DNA of 64,000 nucleotides from Pseudoalteromonas lipolytica (GTDB lineage Bacteria; Pseudomonadota; Gammaproteobacteria; Enterobacterales; Alteromonadaceae), in assembly GCF_001306915.1 (NCBI RefSeq), contig NZ_LJTC01000002.1, positions 506,108-570,107 on the forward strand, given 5' to 3'. Shown in pieces: positions 29,509 to 37,360 of the stretch (positions within the stretch are counted from its first letter, which is position 1; the number at the start of each line of letters is the position of its first letter). Under the pieces are notes generated by a model. The model was not told where the DNA came from and searched no databases. It was given only the letters and a program-made list of their open reading frames with translations. The translations under genes were made by a program, and so were the position numbers.

Positions 29509-29773
29509 TATACCCAAGCCACCTCAAGATGCAGAATTCAGCGTTTCACAGGTGCTTAATATCAAGGCGTTACTTTGCAAGAATGGTGGTCCCTTTTAAG
29601 AAGTAACAACGATGAGAGTAAGTGCCTGTGAAACGCCCAGAGGGTTGGTTTAAAAGCGATTTATACTGCGTTATTGATTTTAACAATAGAACCACTATTA
29701 TTTGCAATCAATGCCTTGCCTAAATCGCTTTTAATTCCAACTGAAACTCGCACCTTGAGGTGGTTTGGGTATA
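29509..29773. mobile_element. 265-bp MITE-like element with terminal inverted repeats
   Basis: Terminal inverted repeats of 24 bp match at 22 positions: left 29509-29532 (TATACCCAAGCCACCTCAAG..), right 29750-29773 in reverse complement. Inside are two nested inverted repeats. One is an 18-bp pair (29541-29558 with 29619-29636, 16 matching), and the other is a perfect 12-bp pair AAAAGCGATTTA (29652-29663 with 29721-29732). It therefore folds into two tandem hairpins between the ends. It encodes nothing and has no clear target duplication. A solo end of the same repeat is at 7099-7142. It lies just 20 bp before the smrA start. Confidence 0.8.
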
Positions 29774-29792
29774 ATTAATTTGGAGGTACCTT

Positions 29793-30374
29793 ATGTCATT
29801 AAACGACTTCGACTTATTTCTCTCATCTATGGAAGACGTAAAACCTCTTAAGCATGACACTGTTCAATTTGATTCCACCAAGCAAGGCCCTTCTTTAGCG
29901 CAACAAGAAAAACGTAAAGCAGCTGAGTGTGATTTAGCAATTGATGAAAACTATTTGCGCAGCGAGTTCGTCGAGCTGTTAGATCCTCATGCCATATTGG
30001 CATTTAAAAAAGATGGCGTACAAGGCCAAGTATATAAAAACTTACGTTTAGCTAAATATCAACTCGATGCCACGCTTGATTTGCATGGTCAGCCTCTTCA
30101 ACGTGCACGTAGTACGTTATTTAATTTTATCGATGACTGTCATAAACGAAATATTCGTGTCGTACTTATTCGCCATGGGATTGGTATCAAAAATAAATCA
30201 CAGCCAGGTATTTTAAAGAGCTATACCAATAAGTGGCTGCAAGAAATTCCAGCGGTTTTAGCCTTTCACAGTGCTCTTAAGCATCATGGTGGTAGTGGTG
30301 CAACGTATGTGATGATTAAAAAATCTGACGAGAAGAAACACGAGAACAGAGAAATCCACTCAAAAAGAAGTTAG
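29793..30374 (+). CDS. smrA: Smr-domain endonuclease SmrA
   Basis: 193 residues with a C-terminal Smr (small MutS-related) domain from about residue 95. It contains LDLHGQPLQRA, VLIRHGIGIKNK and HGGSGATYVMIKK. The N-terminal FDLFLSSMEDVKPL region is typical of SmrA (YdaL). Family members nick DNA or cleave RNA; recent work on bacterial Smr proteins links some to ribosome rescue. GGAGGT lies 6 bases before the ATG. Because the MITE ends only 20 bp upstream, the promoter must lie in or beyond the element. Confidence 0.8.
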   Translation: MSLNDFDLFLSSMEDVKPLKHDTVQFDSTKQGPSLAQQEKRKAAECDLAIDENYLRSEFVELLDPHAILAFKKDGVQGQVYKNLRLAKYQLDATLDLHGQPLQRARSTLFNFIDDCHKRNIRVVLIRHGIGIKNKSQPGILKSYTNKWLQEIPAVLAFHSALKHHGGSGATYVMIKKSDEKKHENREIHSKRS

Positions 30375-30390
30375 TTGAATAAGCGATTAA

Positions 30391-30416
30391 AGTGCAGCAT
30401 CTAAACGTGCTGCACT
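30391..30416. terminator. Hairpin between smrA and the small ORF
   Basis: A 9-bp perfect stem AGTGCAGCA / TGCTGCACT around an 8-base loop. There is no T-run on either strand, so terminator function between the two convergent genes is only likely. Confidence 0.4.
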
Positions 30417-30435
30417 CGATGAGCATGCTGTGTGG

Positions 30436-30570
30436 TTATGATTGACTAACTTCAATGTCCTGAACTGGTTGCTCCGATGCATTAGCTTGGTTAAACCATG
30501 CTGACACACCTAAAACGATAACTGACACGACGACCAGACTAAATTTAGCTCCACTTTGATTAGATTTCAT
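30436..30570 (-). CDS. 44-residue single-pass small membrane protein
   Basis: A short ORF with ATG at 30570, preceded 6 bases away by AGAGG. A basic N-terminus (MKSNQSGAKF) is followed by one hydrophobic helix (SLVVVSVIVLGVSAWF) and an acidic, polar tail ending DIEVSQS. The positive-inside pattern suggests a bitopic small membrane protein or a short secreted peptide; ANA-S could be a signal peptidase site. It fills most of an otherwise empty 290-bp gap. Function unknown. Confidence 0.5.
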   Translation of the reverse strand: MKSNQSGAKFSLVVVSVIVLGVSAWFNQANASEQPVQDIEVSQS

Positions 30571-30665
30571 AACGCCTCTTTTATTATTGTTTTTTTATTG
30601 AGCAACTCCAGAATAGCAAAATTACAGATGTTAACAAGACGTTTATTAAACAAATTTACAATGTG

Positions 30666-31586
30666 TCAATAACCTTTTGTTCTATCAACCTGATTTATTA
30701 GTTCTTTACCTTCAGTTAATCTTTTAGCATTACCTGCAATTTGCAACGAGACAGACTCTAAATCTGAAATTGCAGCACAGTGAGGCGTTAAGGTCACCTT
30801 TTGATGAGACCAGTAAGGGTGCGCCTGAGGTAAAGGCTCTTCGCTGAATACATCAAGGGTGGCGCCACGTAATTGCTCACTATTAAGTGCCTCGAGTAAA
30901 TCTTCATCGACAACATGTTTGCCTCTGGCAACATTAATTAGCACCGCATGGCTTTGTAGTTTACCCAGCAGTGATTTATTGATAATGCCCTGAGTGTGTT
31001 GGTTAAGTGGTAGTAAGCACACGAGATAATCAATTTGACCAAGCATGTCATCTAACCCCTGCTGTGAGTAATAGGTGCTTACTTCAACGTCGTGTTTTTC
31101 ACTATTAGACCAAGCACTCACTTGAAAACCATTTGCGAGTAAACGCTTTGCACAGGCTTTGCCTAGTTCACCGTAACCTAAGATACCCACATGTTGATGT
31201 GAATACGCTCGCTTTGGCTTCCAAGTACCCGCTGATTGTTTTAAATAATATTCTTTGAGTCTCAGCTTGTGCGCCAATACATGACCCAATACATACTCTG
31301 CCATATCATTAGCAAGGTTATCATCAACAATTCTAACAACAGGAACATGCGCTGCTATCTTTGTTAAGTCGATGCTATCAACGCCTGCACCAAATGAAGA
31401 AACTGCTTTTAAATTTACCAGCTTAGGCCATAAATCAGCGGGCGCATTCCAGGCCAGTACAAACTCTACGGCTTCGTAGTCTGTGCACTCAGACCAAAGC
31501 TGTACGTCAATCTCTGGTAATAACGCTTGTAATCGGGCAATTAATTGGCTGCAATCTCGGCCTGTTACAGCTACAAGTAAAATCAT
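30666..31586 (-). CDS. D-2-hydroxyacid dehydrogenase (GhrA-like)
   Basis: About 306 residues from the ATG at 31586, which has GGAGAAG upstream; the frame opens further to 31613. NAD(P)-binding motif GILGYGELG near 140 and the catalytic Arg in INVARGKHVVDE. A late Glu in FSEEPLPQAHPYW and His in TPHCAAISD complete the Arg-Glu-His set. The PHCAA and HPYW features resemble glyoxylate/hydroxypyruvate reductase A, which reduces glyoxylate and hydroxypyruvate. The substrate is inferred. Confidence 0.8.
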   Translation of the reverse strand: MILLVAVTGRDCSQLIARLQALLPEIDVQLWSECTDYEAVEFVLAWNAPADLWPKLVNLKAVSSFGAGVDSIDLTKIAAHVPVVRIVDDNLANDMAEYVLGHVLAHKLRLKEYYLKQSAGTWKPKRAYSHQHVGILGYGELGKACAKRLLANGFQVSAWSNSEKHDVEVSTYYSQQGLDDMLGQIDYLVCLLPLNQHTQGIINKSLLGKLQSHAVLINVARGKHVVDEDLLEALNSEQLRGATLDVFSEEPLPQAHPYWSHQKVTLTPHCAAISDLESVSLQIAGNAKRLTEGKELINQVDRTKGY

Positions 31587-31710
31587 TGTCTTCTCCATTT
31601 TAGCCTCGAACACGAAGCGCTCTTTAAAAAGTCACACAACTGCAACCTAACTGTCACAGCGAACTCTTACCCTAACCTCATCGCTAAATGCGTTTATGTT
31701 TGAGGTTTGT

Positions 31711-33429
31711 ATGATCAGTGTTGATAAAGTAATAGAAGCAAATTTACCACAATTAGAAAATTCGCCAAAAGTAAAAGGTTTAGTAAAGAAAGGCCTAGGT
31801 TATTTATTACATGAGCAAGAGTTTGTTGCCTTTGGTGATGCATACCCACACTTACAGGGACTTGAATTTGTAGAGCAAGTGCTTGATGAGCTTGACTTTG
31901 ACACGCGCTACAAGCCAAAACAAATGGAACATATACCAAGTGAAGGTAATGTCGTTATTGTCGCTAACCACCCTATCGGCTCTCTTGATGCATTAGCGCT
32001 GATAAAAGTCTTATCAAGTGTACGCCCCGACTTAAAAGTCGTTGCAAACCGCATGCTGATGTCAATCACTCCGATGCACTCGTTACTCCTTCCCGTTGAT
32101 AACCTCTCTGGTACGAGTAAAAAGAAAGAACTCGCTAATATCCAGCAACACTTAAAATCAGACGGTGCATTATTAATCTTTCCTGCAGGTGAGGTATCGC
32201 GCTTAAGTCCAACGGGCATTAAAGACTGTAAGTGGAACAGCGGTTTTTTACGTATGGCAAAAAAAGCCAACGCACCTATTTTGCCTATTTACATCAAAGC
32301 GAAAAACAGCCCGTTATTCTACGGCACCTCAATGATCTACAAACCCTTAGCCAGTTTGTTATTAGTCAAAGAGATGTTCAAACAACGACAAAAATCATTA
32401 GAGTTTGAAATTGGCGCGTCCATCCCACCTGAGTCATATTTAATCGAAAATTTAAAAGATAAAGAAATAGCTCAGTTGATAAGAAAACAACTGTATCGAC
32501 TTATCACAAAAAAACCTCTGCCGTTAAAAACGCAAACCCCCATTGCCAGTCCTGAAGCAACGAAAGACCTTAAAAAAGCCATTGAAGAGTGTGAGCTATT
32601 AGGTGAAACCTCTGATGGTATGAAAATTTATTTATATCAATACTGTGGTAGCTCACCGATTTTCCGTGAACTAGGACGACTTCGTGAAATTGCGTTTCGG
32701 GCAGTCGGTGAAGGCAGTGGTAAACGCCGTGATATAGATAAATACGACATGGATTATCAACACCTCGTTCTGTGGGATGCTAAGCAACTTGAACTAGTCG
32801 GCGCATACCGACTTGCCTGCGCACAAGACATTATAGAAAAACATGGCCGCAAAGGTTTATATACTGACAGCCTATTTAGCTACAGCGATGATATGGCGCC
32901 GTATTTTGAAAAGGGCATTGAGCTCGGTCGCAGCTTTGTGCAACCCAAATACTGGGGTAGAAAGAGCCTAGACTATTTGTGGTTTGGCATTGGCGCATTT
33001 GTGAACCGGTACCCGCAATACCGCTATTTGTTTGGCGCAGTTAGCGTATCTAACGCGCTCCCCGAGCAAGCTAAATCGCTATTGGTTCACTATTACCAGC
33101 ATTATTATGGTGCTAAAAAAGTGTTAGCTATCCCCAATAATGAATATCGCCATACCGAATCACAAAAAGAACAATGTGCTCAGTTATTTGCTGGGGATGA
33201 TATTAAAGAAGATTTTGTTGAACTTAAGCATGTGCTTGCCAATATTGGTGCGCAAGTCCCAACCTTATTCAAACAATACACAGAGCTTTGCGAGCCAGGA
33301 GGCGTACAGTTTTTAAGTTTTAGCATCGACCCTGAGTTCAATAATTGCATTGATGGATTAGTGCTTGTCGACTTAGATAAAGTAAAAGCGAGTAAAGCCA
33401 AACGATACTTAGGGCAGCCACGCGAATAG
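31711..33429 (+). CDS. olsF: Bifunctional acyltransferase, OlsF-like ornithine lipid synthase
   Basis: About 572 residues from the ATG at 31711 (GAGG upstream). Residues 1-270 form a PlsC-like O-acyltransferase with NHPIGSLDA (His87, Asp93), FPAGEVSRLSP and ILPIYIKAKNSP. Residues about 300-560 form a GNAT/OlsB-like N-acyltransferase (GSSPIFRELGRLREIAFRAV, ELGRSFVQPKYWGR). The two fused domains in this order are the OlsF architecture, which makes ornithine lipids in one protein. These phosphorus-free membrane lipids are useful to marine bacteria under phosphate limitation. No Pho box was recognised upstream. Confidence 0.75.
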   Translation: MISVDKVIEANLPQLENSPKVKGLVKKGLGYLLHEQEFVAFGDAYPHLQGLEFVEQVLDELDFDTRYKPKQMEHIPSEGNVVIVANHPIGSLDALALIKVLSSVRPDLKVVANRMLMSITPMHSLLLPVDNLSGTSKKKELANIQQHLKSDGALLIFPAGEVSRLSPTGIKDCKWNSGFLRMAKKANAPILPIYIKAKNSPLFYGTSMIYKPLASLLLVKEMFKQRQKSLEFEIGASIPPESYLIENLKDKEIAQLIRKQLYRLITKKPLPLKTQTPIASPEATKDLKKAIEECELLGETSDGMKIYLYQYCGSSPIFRELGRLREIAFRAVGEGSGKRRDIDKYDMDYQHLVLWDAKQLELVGAYRLACAQDIIEKHGRKGLYTDSLFSYSDDMAPYFEKGIELGRSFVQPKYWGRKSLDYLWFGIGAFVNRYPQYRYLFGAVSVSNALPEQAKSLLVHYYQHYYGAKKVLAIPNNEYRHTESQKEQCAQLFAGDDIKEDFVELKHVLANIGAQVPTLFKQYTELCEPGGVQFLSFSIDPEFNNCIDGLVLVDLDKVKASKAKRYLGQPRE

Positions 33430-33444
33430 TCGTTAAAAATAGCT

Positions 33445-33480
33445 TAAAAAAGTCGGCATATTCGCCGACTTTTTCTTTTT
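33445..33480. terminator. Bidirectional rho-independent terminator
   Basis: AAAAAAGTCGGC, loop, GCCGACTTTTT, T-rich on both strands. It sits between the convergent olsF and dapE; the dapE stop lies at its edge. Confidence 0.88.
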
Positions 33481-34657
33481 AATTAAAGATATTTCTAAGC
33501 GCAGCTAAGTATATTTGCTCAATAGTTTTTAAATCTGCGATAGGAACATGCTCATTAACTTGATGAATGGTATGGTTTCGCACACCACATTCAATCACTT
33601 GCGTGTGCTCATTGGCAAAAAATCGCCCATCTGATGTGCCACCACTGGTACTAAGCATAGGGAAGCTGCCTGTTACTTCATGCACGGCTTGTTCAAGCTG
33701 CTGCAACAAGCAATTGCTCGCCTGATGCAAGGTATAAAATGATTCGCACGGACGCTCCCAAACAAGCGTTAGCCGCAATGCTAAATCTGCCAATGCAAAC
33801 TGAATTTCTTCTTTAACGTCTTTACTTTTGTAGCCATGACTATAACGTACGTTAAACGTGATCTCACATTGAGCAGGCACAAGATTATCGACCACATTGG
33901 CTATATTAATGCCGGTCACTTGCAGTGTTGTTGCCGAGCTTGTTTCATCTTTGTGCCAGCTAATTGCCGTTAAGCGCTTTACGACCTCTGCACTTAAATG
34001 TGCAGCGTTTATGGTGTTTTCAGGGTAGGCAACATGCCCTGCTTTACCTTGAATAGATAATCGAGCAGACAACGCGCCTCGCCTGCCATTTTTAATGGTA
34101 TCACCCACATGCTGATGACTCGTCGGCTCGCCAACTAGGCAACCATCAAGCACAACACCTTGTTTGGCTAGACGCTCAGCAATTAACAAGGATCCGTATT
34201 CAGCTTCGCCCTCTTCATCTGAGGTTATTAACCAGTAAAATGTGCCGCCTTTATTGCTATTTTGCGCTAAAAAACGTTTTGTTGCGCAAAGCATCGCAGC
34301 AACACCGCCTTTCATATCTGCTGCGCCACGGCCATAGACACTGCCATCGACTATCTCGCCACTAAAAGGATCAACTCGCCAATCACCTTCTGCAGCAGGG
34401 ACCACATCAATATGGCCAGAAAAAGCAACGATAGGGCCTTCACCAAAGGTGATTTTAGCAATTAAATTAGTAACATGATTAAAGCTAAATACCTCACAAT
34501 CAAAGCCGAGCTGGCTTAAGTTACCTTCAAGCCAATCAATTGCACCAGCTTGAGCGGGCGTTACCGATTTAAATCGGAGCAAGGTTTGTAATGTTTCAAC
34601 CACCTCAGATTGCACCGACTGGTGCGTTACTAACTCTGCATTTGATATCAAACTCAT
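33479..34657 (-). CDS. dapE: Succinyl-diaminopimelate desuccinylase (M20 family)
   Basis: A 392-residue zinc hydrolase of lysine and meso-diaminopimelate synthesis. Metal motifs: SGHIDVVP (His82), GRGAADMKGG (Asp114) and TSDEEGEAEYG (Glu148/149). The NGRRGALSARLSIQGKAGHVAYP dimerisation segment and TSGGTSDGRFFA near the C-terminus are DapE-specific. It is slightly longer than the usual 375-380 because of an N-terminal extension of about 15 residues. Confidence 0.9.
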   Translation of the reverse strand: MSLISNAELVTHQSVQSEVVETLQTLLRFKSVTPAQAGAIDWLEGNLSQLGFDCEVFSFNHVTNLIAKITFGEGPIVAFSGHIDVVPAAEGDWRVDPFSGEIVDGSVYGRGAADMKGGVAAMLCATKRFLAQNSNKGGTFYWLITSDEEGEAEYGSLLIAERLAKQGVVLDGCLVGEPTSHQHVGDTIKNGRRGALSARLSIQGKAGHVAYPENTINAAHLSAEVVKRLTAISWHKDETSSATTLQVTGINIANVVDNLVPAQCEITFNVRYSHGYKSKDVKEEIQFALADLALRLTLVWERPCESFYTLHQASNCLLQQLEQAVHEVTGSFPMLSTSGGTSDGRFFANEHTQVIECGVRNHTIHQVNEHVPIADLKTIEQIYLAALRNIFN

Positions 34658-34727
34658 AATAACCCTAATCAGTTAGAAAGCTTAGGTTATTACAACGAGA
34701 GATTATGACCGCAGTGTGAAACTTAAA

Positions 34728-36146
34728 TTAATGATTTCCTTCTTCAATAAGGGTTTCTTGAGTTACCTTGGCAATGTCTTTGTCTTCTTTGGTTAATTGT
34801 GTTCGTTGCCAACGACCAGCTGCGAACCAAAGATAAGTAATGATTGCCACAAGTACATTGGTGATAGCAAAGGAATACCATATGCCCTGTGGTCCCAGTG
34901 AAGTATGCTTAGACAAAATATACGCGGCAGGAAATTGAATAACACATTGTGAAAGCAGTGACACAACCATCGCATTTAGCATGTTGCCTGAAGCCCTAAA
35001 TGCAGCGACTACACAAAGCTGCACGCCTATTCCGCCCCAAGTTAAGCACATAACCCGAATGAACTCTGCACCACCCGCTATCACAGACTCATCATCAGGA
35101 ATGAAAAAGGCCACCAAGTATTCAGCAAACAGATAAGCAACAACACCCACTATTGTCAGGCCCAGCAGTCCCCAAAGTGAGGCTAATCGAGTTATTTGTG
35201 CTGCACGCTGTGGATTTCCCGCCCCCATGTTTTGACCAACCAAAGTCGAAACAGCCATTGAAAGACCCATTGCCGGGATCATCACCATTTGTAAAATATT
35301 AGATCCAACACCATAAGAGGCAATCGTGTGCGTACCAAAGCTAGCTACCAAAAACGACATAATAATTAAACCAAAGGCTCGCGCAGAGAGTTCAACCGAG
35401 CCAGGCGCTCCTAAAAAGAAGGCTTGCTTCATATACTGCCAGTCTGGTTTAAAACTAGAGAGTTTAAGTTGAATGCCGTGACGCCCTCGCAAAAACACCC
35501 ATACCCCGATTGCAGCCGCTAAGCTTTGCGTGATAAGTGTGGCTAGTGCAGCGCCCATTACGCCAAAACCCGAAAAGTCACCAAAACCAAAAATCAGTAA
35601 GGGGTCAAGCACAAAATTGAGTAACACAGTACCGCTAACAATATAGAGCGGCACCTTGGTTTGCCCGATACCACGCATTAAGGCTTGAAACATGGCATAA
35701 ATAAATACAAACACAACGCCGATAAAAGATACATGCATAAATTTAAGGGCATCACCAAACACTTGATCTTCAACACCTAATAAAGTCAAAAAATATGGTG
35801 AAAGCATATAGCCTATTAAGCCAAGTATGGTTGCGGTAATTGTCACCATTAACATAGTTTGGGCAGCAACGTGATTAACCTTATCTTGCTGACCCGCTCC
35901 CATGTATTGAGCGGATAAAATAGCGCCCGCCATTGCCAACCCAGAGCCAATAGCAATCACTAAAAAAGTGACCGGCATACTGACAGAAACGGCAGCTACT
36001 TGCTCTGCCCCTAAGCGGCCTACCCAAAATGCATCGGTCAGTTGATAAGCCGACTGCAAAATATTGATTAAGATGATCGGGATACCTAATTTAAGTAGCG
36101 CTTTTGAAATCGAGCCATGAAGAAATAAGTGCTGAGGATCAGCCAT
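34728..36146 (-). CDS. MATE-family multidrug efflux protein
   Basis: About 472 residues with 12 hydrophobic segments in two repeated halves. ILQSAYQLTDAFWVGRLG and ALGSGLAM-like runs and VGQNMGAGNPQRAA are typical NorM/DinF motifs. It exports cationic drugs in exchange for Na+ or H+. I start at the ATG at 36146, with TAGG upstream, rather than the in-frame GTG 9 bases earlier. Substrate unknown. Confidence 0.88.
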   Translation of the reverse strand: MADPQHLFLHGSISKALLKLGIPIILINILQSAYQLTDAFWVGRLGAEQVAAVSVSMPVTFLVIAIGSGLAMAGAILSAQYMGAGQQDKVNHVAAQTMLMVTITATILGLIGYMLSPYFLTLLGVEDQVFGDALKFMHVSFIGVVFVFIYAMFQALMRGIGQTKVPLYIVSGTVLLNFVLDPLLIFGFGDFSGFGVMGAALATLITQSLAAAIGVWVFLRGRHGIQLKLSSFKPDWQYMKQAFFLGAPGSVELSARAFGLIIMSFLVASFGTHTIASYGVGSNILQMVMIPAMGLSMAVSTLVGQNMGAGNPQRAAQITRLASLWGLLGLTIVGVVAYLFAEYLVAFFIPDDESVIAGGAEFIRVMCLTWGGIGVQLCVVAAFRASGNMLNAMVVSLLSQCVIQFPAAYILSKHTSLGPQGIWYSFAITNVLVAIITYLWFAAGRWQRTQLTKEDKDIAKVTQETLIEEGNH

Positions 36147-36247
36147 GCAAAACACCTAATAAGCAAATAACACCGTTAGTTTACCAGCCGCAACTGAATA
36201 TAGAGTCAATAAGAGTCAATCTTTTTTTGATCTTCCCATTTAAAAAC

Positions 36248-36261
36248 TTAATCTAAATCAA
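36248..36261. promoter_or_regulatory. Candidate FNR/EtrA-type site before ompW
   Basis: TTAAT-CTAA-ATCAA matches the FNR consensus TTGAT-N4-ATCAA at 9 of 10 positions. It lies about 120 bp before ompW, which is FNR-controlled in E. coli. Confidence 0.45.
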
Positions 36262-36379
36262 AAAATGGCTTCACCTAGTTCAAACATTTTTGAAACTTTG
36301 ATCTAGAACAGGTTTTGTCCGCTGCAACTTAGTAATAATAGCCTCAACCAAATAAGACAAGTAGTTCGCGGAGAACAAC

Positions 36380-37033
36380 ATGAAAACTAAATTAAGCATT
36401 GCATTACTTACTTCACTATTAGCACTCTCTCCTGTTGCAAACGCAAACTTAAGCGTGAATGTAGGTGCAATTAATGTAAACCCTGATAACGACAGCTCAA
36501 AAATCAATGAAGCGCCAACGTTAGGACTTCGTGGCGATGACAATACCCAATTAGGTATTACGATTGATTACTCTTTTAATGACAACTGGGTTCTTGAATT
36601 AGTTGCAGCGACACCATTTAGCCATGATGTTCAAGGAACTGGTGGCTTAGCGGGCAATAAAATTGCCGATATTAAACAATTACCACCATCACTAATCGCC
36701 CAGTACCACTTCTTAGACTCAACTTATAAGTTCCGTCCTTTTGTGGGTGTAGGTATTAACTATACAACCTTCTTTGATGAGAAACCTTCTGCGGCTTTAA
36801 AAGCAACATTAGGTACTGACGATGTAGAAGTGAAACTAGATGATTCATTTGGCTTTGCAGCTCAAGCTGGTTTTAACTACATGATGAGTGAAAACTGGGG
36901 CCTACATGGCATGGTTTCACTAATCGACATCGATACAGACGCAACAGTTTATGCTGACGGCGCAAAGGCATTAACTTCGACGGTAGAAATTGACCCAGTT
37001 GTTGCTATGTTCGGTGTTAAATACAAATTCTAA
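36380..37033 (+). CDS. ompW: Outer-membrane protein OmpW
   Basis: A 217-residue eight-stranded beta-barrel. Signal peptide 1-21 ends ANA-NLSVN. The OmpW signature strands are visible (LGITIDYSFNDNWVLELVAATPFSHDV, then PPSLIAQYHFLDSTYKFRPFVGVGINYTTFFDE in parts), and it ends in KYKF, a proper C-terminal BAM signal with Phe. OmpW forms a narrow hydrophobic channel linked to uptake of small hydrophobic compounds and stress. AGAACA lies before the ATG. Confidence 0.94.
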   Translation: MKTKLSIALLTSLLALSPVANANLSVNVGAINVNPDNDSSKINEAPTLGLRGDDNTQLGITIDYSFNDNWVLELVAATPFSHDVQGTGGLAGNKIADIKQLPPSLIAQYHFLDSTYKFRPFVGVGINYTTFFDEKPSAALKATLGTDDVEVKLDDSFGFAAQAGFNYMMSENWGLHGMVSLIDIDTDATVYADGAKALTSTVEIDPVVAMFGVKYKF

Positions 37034-37061
37034 CTTTCATTTTGTGAAAGCCCATACGCAC

Positions 37062-37089
37062 AAAAAGGCCATTTAATGGCCTTTTTTTT
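37062..37089 (+). terminator. Rho-independent terminator after ompW
   Basis: Stem AAAAAGGCCAT / ATGGCCTTTTT with a 3-base loop and T-run. It separates ompW from the capsule-like locus. Confidence 0.9.
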
Positions 37090-37268
37090 CATCTTCATTT
37101 AGTCGATTACAAATTTATTCTTTAACTCTGGCATCATATTTGTTAAACCCTAGTGAACAAATTATATTTTTGAAAAAAAACATTTTTTTGAGCTAAACTT
37201 CAATTTAAGACGTATTTATTTTGCTAAATTTCAAGGGACTAAGAAATATCTGAATTTTCAGAGCCAGC

Positions 37269-37302
37269 GGTTATTGTTCCCGATAACCAACAAAGATACA
37301 AT
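37269..37302 (+). promoter_or_regulatory. Candidate promoter with overlapping inverted repeat before the Cap-like operon
   Basis: TTGTTC at 37274-37279, a 17-base spacer and TACAAT at 37297-37302 make a fair sigma-70 promoter about 58 bases before the first gene. An inverted repeat GGTTATTG / CGATAACC (7 of 8 matched; 37269-37288) covers the -35 and could be a repressor or activator site. No other strong promoter was seen in the 270-bp gap. Confidence 0.4.
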
Positions 37303-37360
37303 ATAGCAATAATAATATTGACCTATACAATGTAAAAAAAATGATAACGAGGCTTGCCTT

